64,000 nt of DNA from Siphonodentalium dalli (taxonomy: Eukaryota > Mollusca > Scaphopoda > Gadilida > Siphonodentaliidae). The notes beneath the pieces were generated by a model. It was not told the DNA's origin and searched no databases. It saw only the letters and a list, made by a program, of their open reading frames with translations. Position numbers and translations under genes: made by a program. How positions within the stretch are numbered: position 1 is the first letter of the stretch; every line of letters starts with the position of its first letter. Positions 50,370 to 62,901 of the stretch are shown in pieces. The stretch is taken from positions 2,852,001 through 2,916,000 of the forward strand of contig CP136061.1 of assembly GCA_032622095.1 (NCBI GenBank). Reading direction: 5' to 3'.

Positions 50370-50655
50370 TGCGATGCTTGCGTCCGAGTGTTGGGTTGTC
50401 ATCATTTAAATTATGATCCAGTCTTATCTTATGTAGCTATTTGCGATGCTTGCGTCCGAGTGTTGGATTATCATCATTTGAATTATGATCCAGTCTAATA
50501 TTATGTAGCTATTTGCGATGTTTGCATCCGAGTGTTGGATTGTCATCATTTGAATTATGATCCAGTCTAATCTTATGTAGCTATTTGCGATGCTTGCGTC
50601 CGAGTGTTGGATTGTCATCATTTGAATTATGATCCAGTCTAATCTTATGTAGCTG
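50370..50655. repeat. ~70-bp minisatellite, 4 units
   Basis: TTGCGATGCTTGCGTCCGAG, then TGTTGGATTGTCATCATTTG and AATTATGATCCAGTCTAAT, recur four times with few changes. Confidence 0.92.
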
Positions 50656-51863
50656 AGCCAGTCACTACAATAAAGAGTAGCCCCATTTCACCACTACGAA
50701 TAAATCACTTTACATGTTTGATTTTAGTATTGATTGTCCACTTGAATTTATCTTGCAGGTATGATGTGCTGTCCTGTGTACGTATGAAAGCGTTTGTCTG
50801 CAAAATCGTTCATTATGCTGCTACCATAATAATGTAGAAAAGTTGTTTCCAAATATAATTCCAACAGAGAACATAAGTTCTGATCTGAGATTGGAAACTT
50901 CGGCGGAGAGACGCAAAAAGATTGAAGTTGGATCAATTTACTAAATGTTCCATACATAAACTCCTCGGTACCTTTATAGCATGGTGAACCCCAGTGCAGA
51001 ACTATACTCTTATGCCCCCACGTTCCGATCACTCTTCATATCTGGATTATTTTGGCTGTTGTATATGTTACGCCAATTTTGACAAAGTGGATGTCAGATC
51101 TGTTAACTTTAAACGGGGTGCACAGACGCCACACTGGCTCACCGGACTGGCAGATCAAAACAGTATGATAAATCAACTGACAACCGGAAGGTGTGAACCC
51201 ACCGCTATCTACAAGACAACAAATGAATACAGAAAAGTAAAAGGGCTGAATGTTCTGTCGTCATACATAATATGATCGTACGTGACACGTAATGGAGCAA
51301 CCACCAAGTTGATCATTAAGTTCAATATTACAATAATTATAGGATGTTACGTACATGGTACTACATGTGCTAGACCACTCGGAGAAATGTCTGTGTCATC
51401 AAACTAAAATACCATGTTACAACTTGGATTGATATAATCGTAATCGTACATATAGTCACGGAATATCAATTTATCCCAGCACTTTCAGCGCATGATTCAA
51501 ATCTGAGCTGCCAATGCTTCTGTGCATAAATTGGAGGTACCCTCGCGGGGTCTAAATAAGCATACATGCAGTGCGGAATAAGAGTACAGGGTGGATAATT
51601 CTGCCAATGTCGATACGAGTATACGGGGCGACACGGTAGAAATTCCCAACATAGCATAAAGTCAGCCTGGAAAGCTCTATTATGTCAATCATATAAATGT
51701 CCCAAATTCAGAAATGTTTTGTCGAAAATAGGTTTTACCAAACAGCAACATCATTTCTTGATCTGAGTAAATAATCCATTCTGATTGGCCTTTAGTATAT
51801 ATAGTCTGCCTGACAATCCCACAGTTTAAATAAACATACGGACACAAGTACACACTATATACA

Positions 51864-52410
51864 GGGGGGGGGTCGGAAAAATATTTCAGGCACGTATGGC
51901 ATTTTTTCCCTTTCGATCATTTTTTGTACCCACCCACCCCCACCGCCAAATTTTTTTCCGTTTTCGGCAGTTTTTTCCGACCATTTTTTGACACCCCCCC
52001 CTTTTAACACTAAAACAGAGATTTGCGGGGGGAAATTCACTGTAAACAGCTGTATATGAATTTCTGTGCATACTATTTATCATGGATGTTAACATGGACA
52101 TGTAAATAGGAATGAGTCATTTTGAGGTCATTCGGCCAAAACAACATGGCTGCCAGCGGCCATCTTGGATTTCAAAATTTGCAACAAAATACAACACGAT
52201 AACTGCCTGCAGTCAGTTTACCAGTTAGAATTACATTATTTCTCTCATTCAAAGTGGTTTTGAAGCCCAACCCATTGCCAAAACACTAAAAAAAACAAGC
52301 AGGAATTTTTTTTTTAGTTGCGGAAATAATTGCTTGTTGGTGGCTTTGACCACCCACCCACCCACCCCGGCATACGTGCCGGAAGAAAATTTTTCATACC
52401 CCCCCCCTTC
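51864..52410. mobile_element. ~550-bp element with G-run-led inverted ends
   Basis: A left G9 run leads into GTCGGAAAAATATTT and GGCACGTATGGCA. The right end, read on the other strand, leads from a G9 run into TATGAAAAATTTT and GGCACGTATGCC. TGGGTGGGTGGG-type tracts follow in both. AAGAGTACAGGGTGGA occurs near 51576 and 52455 outside the element. The interior also has GGCCATCTTGGATTT at 52158. Confidence 0.55.
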
Positions 52411-53151
52411 TATATAGGGCAGCAAATTAAAAACATAATTAAGCATACAAGTATAAGAGTACAGGGTGGACATAGAAGCATACATGTATCCTTATTTAGA
52501 TCCACAAGAGTAGTTGGGTGAGCGTACTTAGCAGAACGGCGCGTACCCCTGTTACGTGTATTTGGTGTAACACTCTGTTACATGTAGCAAGCATGCATAC
52601 GGACAAACTTCCGGGAATATCAACAACTCTGAAACGCACTGTGGAACTTTCAATGATTAAGAAATAGCCATGAATTAATAGGAGCAATTAACAGATTTGT
52701 GGACTGTTATCACATTGCATGTCGCAAGCATACGGACGCACCTGCCACTATATCAATACCGCACGCTTGGTACGAAAGATAATTATACACACAATCGCAT
52801 GCATCTCATAACCTATTGACAGGTAACTTTGTTTGATTGAGGGTTTAACGTCGTTTCAGCCGCTAGGCCATATCACGACTATGTCATTTCCCACTTGACA
52901 GGTAACACACATTCATATATATGCGGTTCTGTGTTTATCTCACACTGAACTGATATAATTATGCTATATGATTCCCTCTACATCCATGACAGAAATGTGA
53001 GTGGTTCAATGGAAGCGGGAAATTTCAAGTTGGAAACTCATAGATTTAACCACACGAATGGAAAATTTAAGCATTTTATAGTGACAATATTTCTTGGGAT
53101 AATTGTCATATCTCACAAAATTGAATCGACACCAAATACTCGGGCATGTCA

Positions 53152-54600
53152 GGTAGCGTCGAGAATACTGTAACGGTACCCATTTACTGGCTATGCCACA
53201 ACCGTAAGGCTGTATATTTTAAAACGTGTTTTACACTGCGCTACTGCCTCAATAGGACTGTCAGATATATATGCAATATGCGTTCATTGCGTTGATCAAG
53301 GTCGTTAAACTATATGGACGAATCTTCCGGAATATCGATAAATCCATGCAACCATGATACATAGATTCAACAACAGAAAATGGTAGTAAGGCTGTGTTAC
53401 AAAACTTGTTTCCTTTAAAATATCGCATGCTTTCAAATTGCTATGCATAACATATAACATCTACCTGGAAGGGGGATTGACTGGAATCCTTCAGTGGCGT
53501 ATGTTTTTTCTTTGATAATCTAATTGAACCTATTAATAATTGCTTTTTGTTGTCATGGTTCAGGAATTTTAGATAGTGGTACTGTAGGTCAGAAATACTG
53601 AACTTTGATGTCCAGTAAATAGTTTATTTGGAAATTTTATTTCGCTCGATCACACGCATGTGATATTGCTAATCAGGTTTTAAAATGGCAACTGATATTC
53701 GGACACCTCTGTGTATGCCTTCCCATTTATAAATCCTCTAGATTATCACCGACCTCACTAACACATACAAATGCCAGAACATGGCCGCATGCGTGTGACA
53801 TGACATAACACTGTATGATTAATAGTGTGATTAGTCTAACATTTGCATACATATTTATATAACATGTATATATTTGTCATCTGTATATATGCTCTCCTAA
53901 ATGGAGGTTAACAATAAACTTATTGTGAAATTAAGAACTTGCCACGATTGAACTAAGTGCCAGTAACAAATTAAGACTATTGTCGTTGTGTATGTCACAA
54001 GCATATGGGCGCAAGCTTGGTACGAGATAATATACATAACAATAATAATGCATGTTTGTATTCCGGTTGTCAGTTTTATCGCACGATTGTAATGGCGTGA
54101 TTGAAAGATTTTTTATCGGGGTCTCGGTCATACCAGGTAGCGTCGAGAATACTGTAACGGTACCCAATTACTGGCTATGTCACAACCGTAAAGCTGTATT
54201 TTTTAAAACTGTTTTTACAATTCGTTCCGGCACTTATCATTTTACAATGCGCTACTGCATCAATAAAGGACTGTCCGATCAATATGCAAGATGCGTTGAT
54301 CAAGGTCGTTAAACTATATGGACGAATCTTCCGGAATATCGATATATCCGAACCATGATACATAGATTTAACAACACAAAATGGAAAATTTAAGCATTTT
54401 ACTAACAATATTTGTATGTCAAAACCGTAAGGCTGTATTACAAAACTTGTCTCCTTTAAAATATCGCATGCTTTCAAATTGATGTGCATAACATATAACA
54501 TCTACCTGCAAGGGGGATTGACTGGAATACTTCAGTGGCGTATATTCTTTCTTTGATAATCTAATTGAACCTATTAATAATTGCTTTTTGTTGTCATGGT
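53152..54600. repeat. Tandem duplication A-B-A' (unit ~984 bp)
   Basis: 53152-53571 (starting CAGGTAGCGTCGAGAATACT) recurs at 54136-54600. Segment B (53572-54127) recurs after the inserted element at 57203-58012. So two A-B units are present, the second split by the 54601-57196 insertion. Confidence 0.88.
54595..54600 (+). other. Target site duplication CATGGT (left)
   Basis: CATGGT directly precedes the element end TGTTACGCC. It recurs at 57197-57202 directly after GGCGTAACA. Confidence 0.85.
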
Positions 54601-54829
54601 TGTTACGCCAGCTTTTGAAGTAACTGACCACTTTTGGAAGTAGGTCTCCACTTTTGAAGTAAAAAACGCCAGCTTTTGAAGTACCTCACAACTTTTGTAA
54701 TAAAATCGCCAGCTTTTGTAGTAAAGTGATGTCTCCGCTTTTGAAGTAAAACACGCCAGCTTATGTAGGTCTCCACTTTTGTAATAACAAAATTACAGCT
54801 TTTGAAGTAAACTGACTCAATACATTTTG

Positions 54830-55270
54830 ACGGGCGCTGAACGATTTTCATGACAAAGTCAACCCGATAATACATTGTCGCTATCGCCCATACGAGTGTG
54901 ATGTGGTTTGTATAGCTTTCAGGCATACCAACACAAGAGAAATCACACAGTCAATCACCCATACACGTGTGACGTGTACCAAAAGGCACTTAGTGAGTCT
55001 GGTTGCGTGACAAAAGAATACACACCGGTAATCGACCATACGAGTGTGACGTGGTTTGAATAGCTTTCAGTTAAACTATCACACAGTCAATCGTCCATAC
55101 ACGTGTGACGTGTACCAAAAGGTACTTGATGAGTCCGTTCCGTGACAAAATAATCTACACCGGTAATCGACCATACGAGTGTAACGTTGTTTGAATAGCT
55201 TTCAGTTAAACTATCACAAGACAAATCACACAGTCAATCGTCTATACACGTGTGACGTGTACCAAAAGGC
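54830..55270 (+). pseudogene. Decayed C2H2 zinc-finger array (left arm)
   Basis: 84-bp (28-codon) periodicity. Readable pieces include RPYECDVV and HPYTCDVYQKALSESGC, followed by VTKEYTPVID. C2H2 arrays read HTGERPYxCxxCxKxFxxxxxLxxHxxT. The RPYxCDV start and QKA core are kept, but the second Cys is mostly lost (DVY, DVV), the His pairs are scrambled and frames break. No finger could bind zinc. Confidence 0.72.
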
Positions 55271-56429
55271 TTGGGGAATGTTTCTGGGTGAACTGTGAAC
55301 TTGATTTATTATATTTTGGCTTCAGTAAACGTGAATCAGTGGACGAATTTGCATGGCTGGTAGATTTAGAGATCTGGTATATTACTAAAATTATAAGACT
55401 TTCTTTATAAACTACACACTTCAAGATTTAAACTAATTGCTGAAATATAAGTGCATGCAATATTTCGGATCAGTGACCATTAACAATATAGACTACCAAC
55501 TAGAATATGTACCTACATATATTGTGTTTTGGTATGTGTTTTGTTGTGTTCTGAGATATCTCAAAATAATTTATCATTGTTTTTATGTTAAGTTATCAGT
55601 CAACGAGACACCTCAACCTTCCCTGTATATAGTACACCACTTAGTCTGACCCCAATTGATAGGTGCAACATAGCAATAGTAAATATGTATACCATCATAT
55701 ATTGTCTTCATGATAGAATATTGATTTAATTTATTGACCATAATAAACAAAAAAGATTTAGATAGCAGAATTGTTGATGTAGATGAGAGGCGATAAGGGA
55801 TCAAGCTATACAATAGTATACATAACTATTCAAGAAATATAGCGTCTTAGGGGAGGTTAAGGATAAAGTTGACTAATTATTATTTAACTATATCAACAAC
55901 ATCGTTCCATTCATTCTTAATTTTGTTATGCGTTTCATTATATATTGCTGTGACTGAAAATTGACAATAAAATTATTTGTATTCGTATATTGTGTTGAAT
56001 AAATTTTGAAAGGAGACTGAACCTTTGGCGTCAAGAACATTGAGATTTGAAAGTTTAACTTTCCCTGTATAGCGACATAACGCCATCGACTCCGTTATTT
56101 TATATACTCAATCATCAGAGGATATGTGAACCCAATGGTTTCCACACAACACATTACTGGACCCCGTGTTTTATAGCTGGCCACGTTTGACGTAGTTCTA
56201 ATACTTCGGTTATGTGACATAATTTCAATGATCGAAATTTGTTGTTAATGTCGCCTTCCAGAGACGAAGCTAATAAACCGAACATTTTCTGCTGTCCCAA
56301 AAGCGTCGGCGGATCACCTAATTTCGAGGGTATGAATATGCAATTAAAAGTGAGGCCAAATATACCAACTATGTTCCGTTGGAACTACTATACATCACCT
56401 AATTTCGATGAACTATATATGTTGTCATG
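55271..56429. other. Interior of the 54601-57196 element
   Basis: AT-rich, no recognised coding domain, no further repeat seen. Confidence 0.5.
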
Positions 56430-57005
56430 TTACTGGACTGACAAAACGTCTTGTCTCACTCAATGTCACATCAAACTTCTTCTGACAAAGGTCGCACTTG
56501 TAAGGGCATTCTATGATGTGGGTTGTCAGGCTGACTGGGAACAATCGTATATACTCGTATGATTGGTCACCTATGTGTGTTAATAAGCGTAGGCAGGGAA
56601 ACGGACCCACTAATGCCTTTTGGAACACGTCACATTTGTATGGGCGATGACGCTGTAAATTATCTCGTGTTGGTATGACTGAATGCTATACGAACCACAT
56701 CACATGCATGTGGTCGATTACCGGTGTTGATTGTTTTGTCACGGAACCGGACTCACTAAGTGCCTTTTGGTACATGTCACACGTGTATAGGCGATTGACT
56801 GATTTATCTTGTGTTGGTATGACTGGAGGCTATTCAAACCACGTCACACTCGTATGGTCGATTACCGGTGTGTATTCTTTTGTCACGCAACCGGATTCAC
56901 TAAGTGCCTTTTGGTACATGTCACACGTGTATGGGCGATTGACTGATTTCTTGTTGGTATGACTGAAAGCTATTCAAACCACATCACACTCGTATGGTCG
57001 ATTAC
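56430..57005 (-). pseudogene. Decayed C2H2 zinc-finger array (right arm)
   Basis: Same family on the - strand, pointing toward the left array. Pieces include RPYTCDMYQKALSESGC and RPYKCDVFQKALVG. CPYKCDLCQKKFDVTLSE still has both cysteines and is the best preserved finger. Stops and frameshifts break the rest. Confidence 0.72.
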
Positions 57006-57202
57006 AGGTGAGGAGACCTAGTTTTTTTTACTACAAAAGCTGGCGTTTTTTACTTCAAAAGCGGAGACCTTACTTTACTACAAAAGCTGGCGATTTTATT
57101 ACAAAAGTGGTGAGGTACTTCAAAAGCTGGCGTTTTTTACTTCAAAAGTGGAGAACTACTTCAAAAGTGGTCATTACTTCAAAAGCTGGCGTAACACATG
57201 GT

Positions 57203-58012
57203 TAAGGAATTTAGTTAGTGGTACATGTAGGTCAGAAAAATTTATAGTAAACATTTGTATAACGTTATCCACTCTGAAGAGGCTCAAAATGGATACATGT
57301 ATATACATGTACAAGAACTAAATATTAATTTAATTTACTTGCTATTTTCAATTAACTTTCCACATCAAAATGAGAATAACTCACTTTTGATACATATTAT
57401 ATTGGTGAATTCGATGTCTGAAACCGTTGTCTAAATTCACTCGAGAATGTAATATGAGGCAAACATTCTCAATTTGTTATACTCAACTTTGATGTCCAGT
57501 AAATAGTTTATTTGGAAATTTTATTTTGATCGATCACACGCATGTGATATTGCTAATCAGGTTTTAAAAGGGCAACTGATATTCGGGCACCTCTGTGTAT
57601 GCCTTCCCATTTCTAAATCCTCATTATCACCGACCACAAAAACACTTAAAACTTGAAAATGTCAGAACCTGGCCGCATGCGTGTGAGATAGCATAAACAC
57701 TGTATGATTAATATTGTGATTAGTATAACATTTGCATGCATATTTATATAACATGTATATATTTGTCATTTGTATAGATACTCTCCTAAATCGAGGTTAA
57801 CAATAAACTTATTGTGAAATTAAGAACTTGCAATGATTGAACTAAGTACCAGTAACAAATTAAGACTATTGTCGTTGTGTATGTCACAAGCATATGGGCG
57901 CATGCTTGGTATGAGATAATATACATAACAATAATAATGCATGTTTGTATTCCGGTTGTCAGTTTATCGCACGATTGTAATGGCGTGATTGAAAGATTTT
58001 GGATCGGGGACG
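57203..58012. repeat. Segment B' of the tandem duplication, with a ~245-bp insertion
   Basis: Copy of 53572-54127. After GGTCAGAAA it carries about 245 extra bases (about 57240-57484) absent from the first copy. It then resumes at AACTTTGATGTCCAGTAAAT. Confidence 0.85.
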
Positions 58013-59716
58013 TGGCTAGAATATCTATCATTTAGACTGGCCTCAAACTTTGCAAGAGAAATTTCCAACTGACACCCCCGACGGTTGGAAAATGTCCAAC
58101 TGATGTCTAAAGTCGGAAAATATTTTTTTCTTAAATTAATAAGCAGTTTTTGACTGGCCACAGGGGAGGGACCTAGATCATGTCACAAATATCTACTCTT
58201 TTCTACACACAAGGCACGTAGCCAAAGTAGAGATTCATGACAATAAATTTCAAACTGATAGCAATTTCATTAAAACAAATTGATTAAACAAATTGATCAA
58301 AAGTAGGAAATATACAAATGTTGTTCTAAAAAAAAATTCCCATTAATAAATTGTTGGAAAATAAAACTACAAGAACAATTGCAACCTACTGTTCCGTCAG
58401 ACATGCAATTTCCAACTATTGAAAATTTTGACCTGAGTTGGGGACACCCCCCCCCCCCCCCCAATCGCCATGTCTCTGCTTGACCTATCAAATGTCCTTC
58501 CGTTGTTACAGGAGTGTCAACTTTTCCACCAGTAATATACATGAGCGGTTGTATTTGTGATATGATAGAACACCATCTCCCAAGCCCCCCCCCCATCATG
58601 TCGACATTTGTATAAGATGTGTGTTGCCTAACACTGTGCCTTAAATAGCAATGAAATCGCAAAATTTGTATTTAAAAACACATATACTTAACCACAAAAC
58701 TGGAAATATTAATAATTTTTGTGATATTATTTGTCTTGGGATAAGTTCCATATATGCTTAAACTTAAAAGACACCATACACCACCAGTAGTTTTACAGGA
58801 CAAAACAATGTTATACAAATGTATGTAGCGAGCATATGGACAAACTTCTCAACACACTCTGTATCCTGGAACATGACAAACATAGCAAGAAATTACCAGG
58901 TACACCTTCTTTTAAAAATGACACCACCGGGCATGTCATTCTAGTAATAAAATAACCCACTGTGATATTATGGTTGTTGGTGAATTTGGATTTAGTTAAA
59001 AATATTATGTTCACATACATGTAGTTGGCACCAATATTTTATTAATCAGAAGGCAATTACATCATGGTGGAGTCTTCGGGTCTTCTTAGGTTAACAGTAC
59101 ACTTTCTGTTAGACAATAGACATACACCTTCACATGTAACGTATGGCGCTTTCCAAACATACATGTATATAAGTTTGTTCTATGCCATGCTAAGATTTGT
59201 TGCACAGGAGAAAGAAATCTGCATCAGCTTCATGGAGTGGATTCCTTAGTGACTACAGATTCAAGAATCACTGTACAGTATACAAATGGGTTCTCCCCCA
59301 AAGACATCCATTGCACTCTTGAAAAACTCAAATAGTTTGGTAAGAATCTTGAGTTTCCCAAAACTTCATTCTAGTATTATAAGATGCAAATTCTTGAAAA
59401 TCGTTGGTCCTTGTTGTAGATATTGTCTTTCCATCATGCGAGCTCGCAGGGTCACACAAACCATATTGGCTTTACAGTTCCATTTAATCACTGCTTGTGA
59501 ATGTGAATTTTACACCTGTTCAAGGAAGTTGTCTGACAAAATTTGCTAATTTATTCAGAAACCAGTACATGTGAGATCTCAGATCACAGAATTGAACTTC
59601 TGATAGATAGTGCATGTGATGAACAGGATGTACCGGTAGATCTGAAGCATCTCTGAAAAATCTGGAAAAATAGGAAAAAAAACACTGTAATAAGTATACA
59701 TGTACATGTACATGTA
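58013..59716. other. Intergenic stretch with poly-C tracts
   Basis: Holds C16 (58447-58462) and C10 (58585-58594). No recognised gene. Confidence 0.5.
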
Positions 59717-59822
59717 CAGTAATGCCCTAATTAATGACTCGATGAGAGCTTTCCGACTAAATCCTGAAAATTTACCCATAATTATGCTGTGGTTATGGAG
59801 TCAATTAATTATGGCATTACTG
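59717..59822. mobile_element. Tc1/mariner-type MITE (106 bp, TA target)
   Basis: CAGTAATGCCCTAATTAATG pairs with CAATTAATTATGGCATTACTG-type sequence at the right end. TA on both sides. Same family as 36764-36892 (shared CAGTAATG ends and GCTGTGGTTA core). Confidence 0.82.
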
Positions 59823-60704
59823 TAGATGTAACATACAGTAAAGACCTGATAAATGAAATCACCTACAACTTTTGTAAGTTTGAACAGTAATTTTCTCTGT
59901 ACATGAACATGAAATGACAGTACATGTGATGAAGTCGCTGATTTAACTTGAGAAACACTGAGAACGATTAGTGAGACTAATAAACAAAACATTATTCCTG
60001 ATACCGGTATATATTCATCCATTTTTCAGAAATCTATAATTCTTTCAATCAAATGGCAATATTCTCAAACAAAAAGCAATGTTTTATTTCACTTTGTATA
60101 CATTCATTTATTTATTCATTCCCTCATTTCAGCTCTAATGCGATTATCCTATTTAAAGATGCATAATCCGAATTAACGCTCGCAAATTACTATTTCTTTG
60201 GCTTTGGGGAAACAAATATTTGATTTGAGTCGAGGAACCCACCCATCAAAGCTCAGAGTGATCAGATATAAATTTTTGCAATCCATTATTTTTCACCACT
60301 GGTACTTTTTAGTGGCCTGGCAAAAAGTAAACGAGAAGAAGTTCGCGGATCAAATTTGCGTATGAAGATGGATAACTCTAAAGTCAAGTGGCTTTTGTGT
60401 ATCTGATATTTGACAATCCGTTGTTTTAATTACCACACCAAATCACTCAGAATTATTCATGTATGCAACTACGTAACTTCTGTTAAAGAGATTTGCATGG
60501 AAATCCCCTTTCAAAATTGTTCACTTGACCTTCCCCTTAATAGATTCTGACTGAGGCATATTTTTTTTAAATGTTGTTCGAATCTAATGATATGGGGACT
60601 ATCAAATCAGATTGAGTACCTTTAAATAAAATTGAAACTTCCTTGTCGTCGCACACTATTTTGAGTTTTTTTAATAGACCTGGCAAGGTTGGTACATACA
60701 TGTA
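59823..60704. other. Intergenic stretch without recognised features
   Basis: AT-rich; nothing supported. Confidence 0.5.
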
Positions 60705-61048
60705 CCGCTATTCTCAAAGTAATTGACCAGAAAAACGGGGTGATACCCCGGTCATGACCGCGGTGATACCGGTAATAAACGGTAGTGGTATCAAGACGGT
60801 CATGGCGGTGGAGTTACGGTATTGGGCGATAATGATACCGCGGTCTTTTAGCGGGCACCGCATTAATTTTGTTGAATACCGCGGTGATTTTCATGGAACT
60901 GTTTGAGGGGAGGTATTTACTAACACATACTTGTTCGCGTTAACAAGCGGTATCAGTACCGCGGTATTGGAGGATACAGCGGTATAGTACCGCCATATTA
61001 ACGGGGTGACACCACGTTATTGGTGGTCAATTACTTTAAGTATAGCGG
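60705..61048. mobile_element. ~344-bp MITE rich in ACCGCGGT words
   Basis: CCGCTATTCTCAAAGTAATT at the left pairs with AATTACTTTAAGTATAGCGG at the right, with TA outside both. The interior is a scrambled set of TACCGCGGTATT and GATACCGGTAAT words. Confidence 0.75.
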
Positions 61049-61089
61049 TACATGTACCCTGCTAGGCAAAACAAGTGTCCACTTAACCA

Positions 61090-61400
61090 CATTGCGGTTA
61101 GCAATGCCACCAAAGCTGAAATGCAACTACATGTACACCGCGCTCCAACGGCTAACTACAGTTGGGCCGTGGTGTATTTGCCATTCGGCCATGGTGTAAA
61201 TGTACGTGTAGTTGCTGCGGTCTACATGTACATTGTACATTCATTAAACTGAAAAAAGACAATACAAACCAGAAATCTAACCATGGTGTACATTGTACAT
61301 GCCATCTGGCCCTGTTGTACATGTAGTTGCTTTTCGGCCACGGTGTACATGTGTACTTGTCGTTCGGCCGAGGTGTACTTGCCGATCGGCCGCGGTACTC
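61090..61400. repeat. Degenerate GGCCRYGGTGTACATGTA repeats
   Basis: TTCGGCCATGGTGTAAATGT, GGCCACGGTGTACATGTG, GGCCGAGGTGTACTTGCC and similar words recur, mixed with ACATGTAGTTGCT. Confidence 0.65.
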
Positions 61401-62810
61401 AACTGCAGAATTTACAAACTCTGACACGCCTAACCACAATCAAACACCATACAATGACCCAATCAACCAACAAATTGGTGATAAAACCGGTATATGCAAA
61501 CAAGATATAATTATATATATTTTTACGATAATAAGTTTAATTATCCACCAAACAGGAAATATATCATAGATATAAAATATCTAGTTTGATGTCAACAAAA
61601 TGGGAATGACAATTACAATGTACATGTATGTGTCCCCAGGGAGCAGTTTTAAAACAAATATCTCCACAATAAGAAATTCTCCTATCAGAGTCGGGGTACA
61701 ATGTTTACTTTAGTGATAGTCGCTTTTATTTCCCTGGCTGCTGTAGCTTCCTACCGCGCATGTCTTATAAGTAACAGCCGGCTACAGCTTTTTTGCTCAA
61801 ATACCGGTACATACTCCATATCAACACAAACACATGCTTCCAGTCAGCAAAGAGGAGCGATAACCTGTACTCTTCTGGTATTGAGTCCGGTCGTAATTTG
61901 ACTAGAACTGTTTGAAGAGTGACGATGTGGCTTTGCGAAAAATATATAAATATATCAAAGATATCATTTATCTCGCGAGGTGAATCAGATAAAATGGAAC
62001 CACGCGTAAATAGTTTGGTTAATATCAGTGTGGTTGGTCGGTTTATAAATTTTTTATTTTATTTAAAACAAATAAAATGAACTTGGGTCGGGTTACGGGA
62101 AACACGCATTCATTTTGTTTTGGCCTTATTATTAAAGGTGGACTATATTAAAGGATGACATCGTGTTTATTTGATTTGTACATCATATCTGAATAATTTA
62201 AATTGGTGAATTAATGGGGGAATGGACTTTTTTGTGAGTGAGAAATTGATTTATCTAGCTGCTGTAGTTCTTGCTTTTTCCAGTCAAAATTTAGCTGTGG
62301 GATAGCCCGGCCTGTCGTACAATTTCAACACAATTCAGTGTGGATTTATTAAAAAAAGTAAACACATAACCTTGGATTTTTCTTGCACTTTTGTGATCAA
62401 CTAGTGTCAATCTAGCTGGGTAAACATCAATGGAATAGCCTGTAGGCTTAAATTCAGAGAATTCGGTCGAAACGTTAACACTATCGCTATGGAAAACCAT
62501 TTAGTTCAGTGATTCCTCTAAACTGAACACAACAAAATAACTGGTTCTCAGAATTAGATAACACATATGAGCGTTTGCATGAAACAGCGTCTGGTTGATA
62601 CTTTCTGTTCTCTAGAGTGTTCTCCTCAAGGCTTGTGAGATGGAACAGGTAGAATTATATCTTTATACTTGTCACGCATATCCAGGACATATATAATGTA
62701 CCTGAAATACATGTATGCCCAAATTTTGCACGTCCAAATTAATTATATAACAAATGTCCAAGTCCAAATTAACTCTTTATAACAAAATAATTAATTGAAA
62801 TTTTATTATT
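61401..62810. other. Intergenic stretch without recognised features
   Basis: AT-rich; only short unremarkable frames. Confidence 0.5.
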
Positions 62811-62901
62811 TATACTGGTTGTTGATCAATATCCATGGGAATTTATACATTTAGGCTTAGTGTATATAGATTCTCATGGATATTGATCAACAACTGGTAT
62901 A
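62811..62901. mobile_element. 91-bp foldback MITE
   Basis: TATACTGGTTGTTGATCAAT plus ATCCATG pairs with CATGGATATTGATCAACAAC plus TGGTATA. GAAATTTTATTATT to the left and GAAATTTTATTGTT to the right may be a target duplication. Confidence 0.75.

Larger units (their letters stand above)
54601..57196. mobile_element. 2.6-kb DNA transposon with long inverted repeats carrying zinc-finger fossils
   Basis: The ends TGTTACGCCAGCTTTTGAAG and CTTCAAAAGCTGGCGTAACA are exact complements. Complementarity extends about 190 bp through CCAGCTTTTGAAGTA-type units, then through decayed zinc-finger repeats. It is flanked by CATGGT on both sides. The unoccupied relative at 53565-53590 has one CATGGT followed by the same AGGAATTT sequence, which shows a true insertion. 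The superfamily is unclear: a 6-bp duplication with long TIRs recalls Polinton or Dada elements, but no transposase, integrase or polymerase is visible. Probably non-autonomous. Confidence 0.88.

Noticed and set aside
56239-56562. 107-codon + strand frame in the zinc-finger element
   Set aside because: Its second half is the antisense of the decayed zinc fingers; no match in its own frame.
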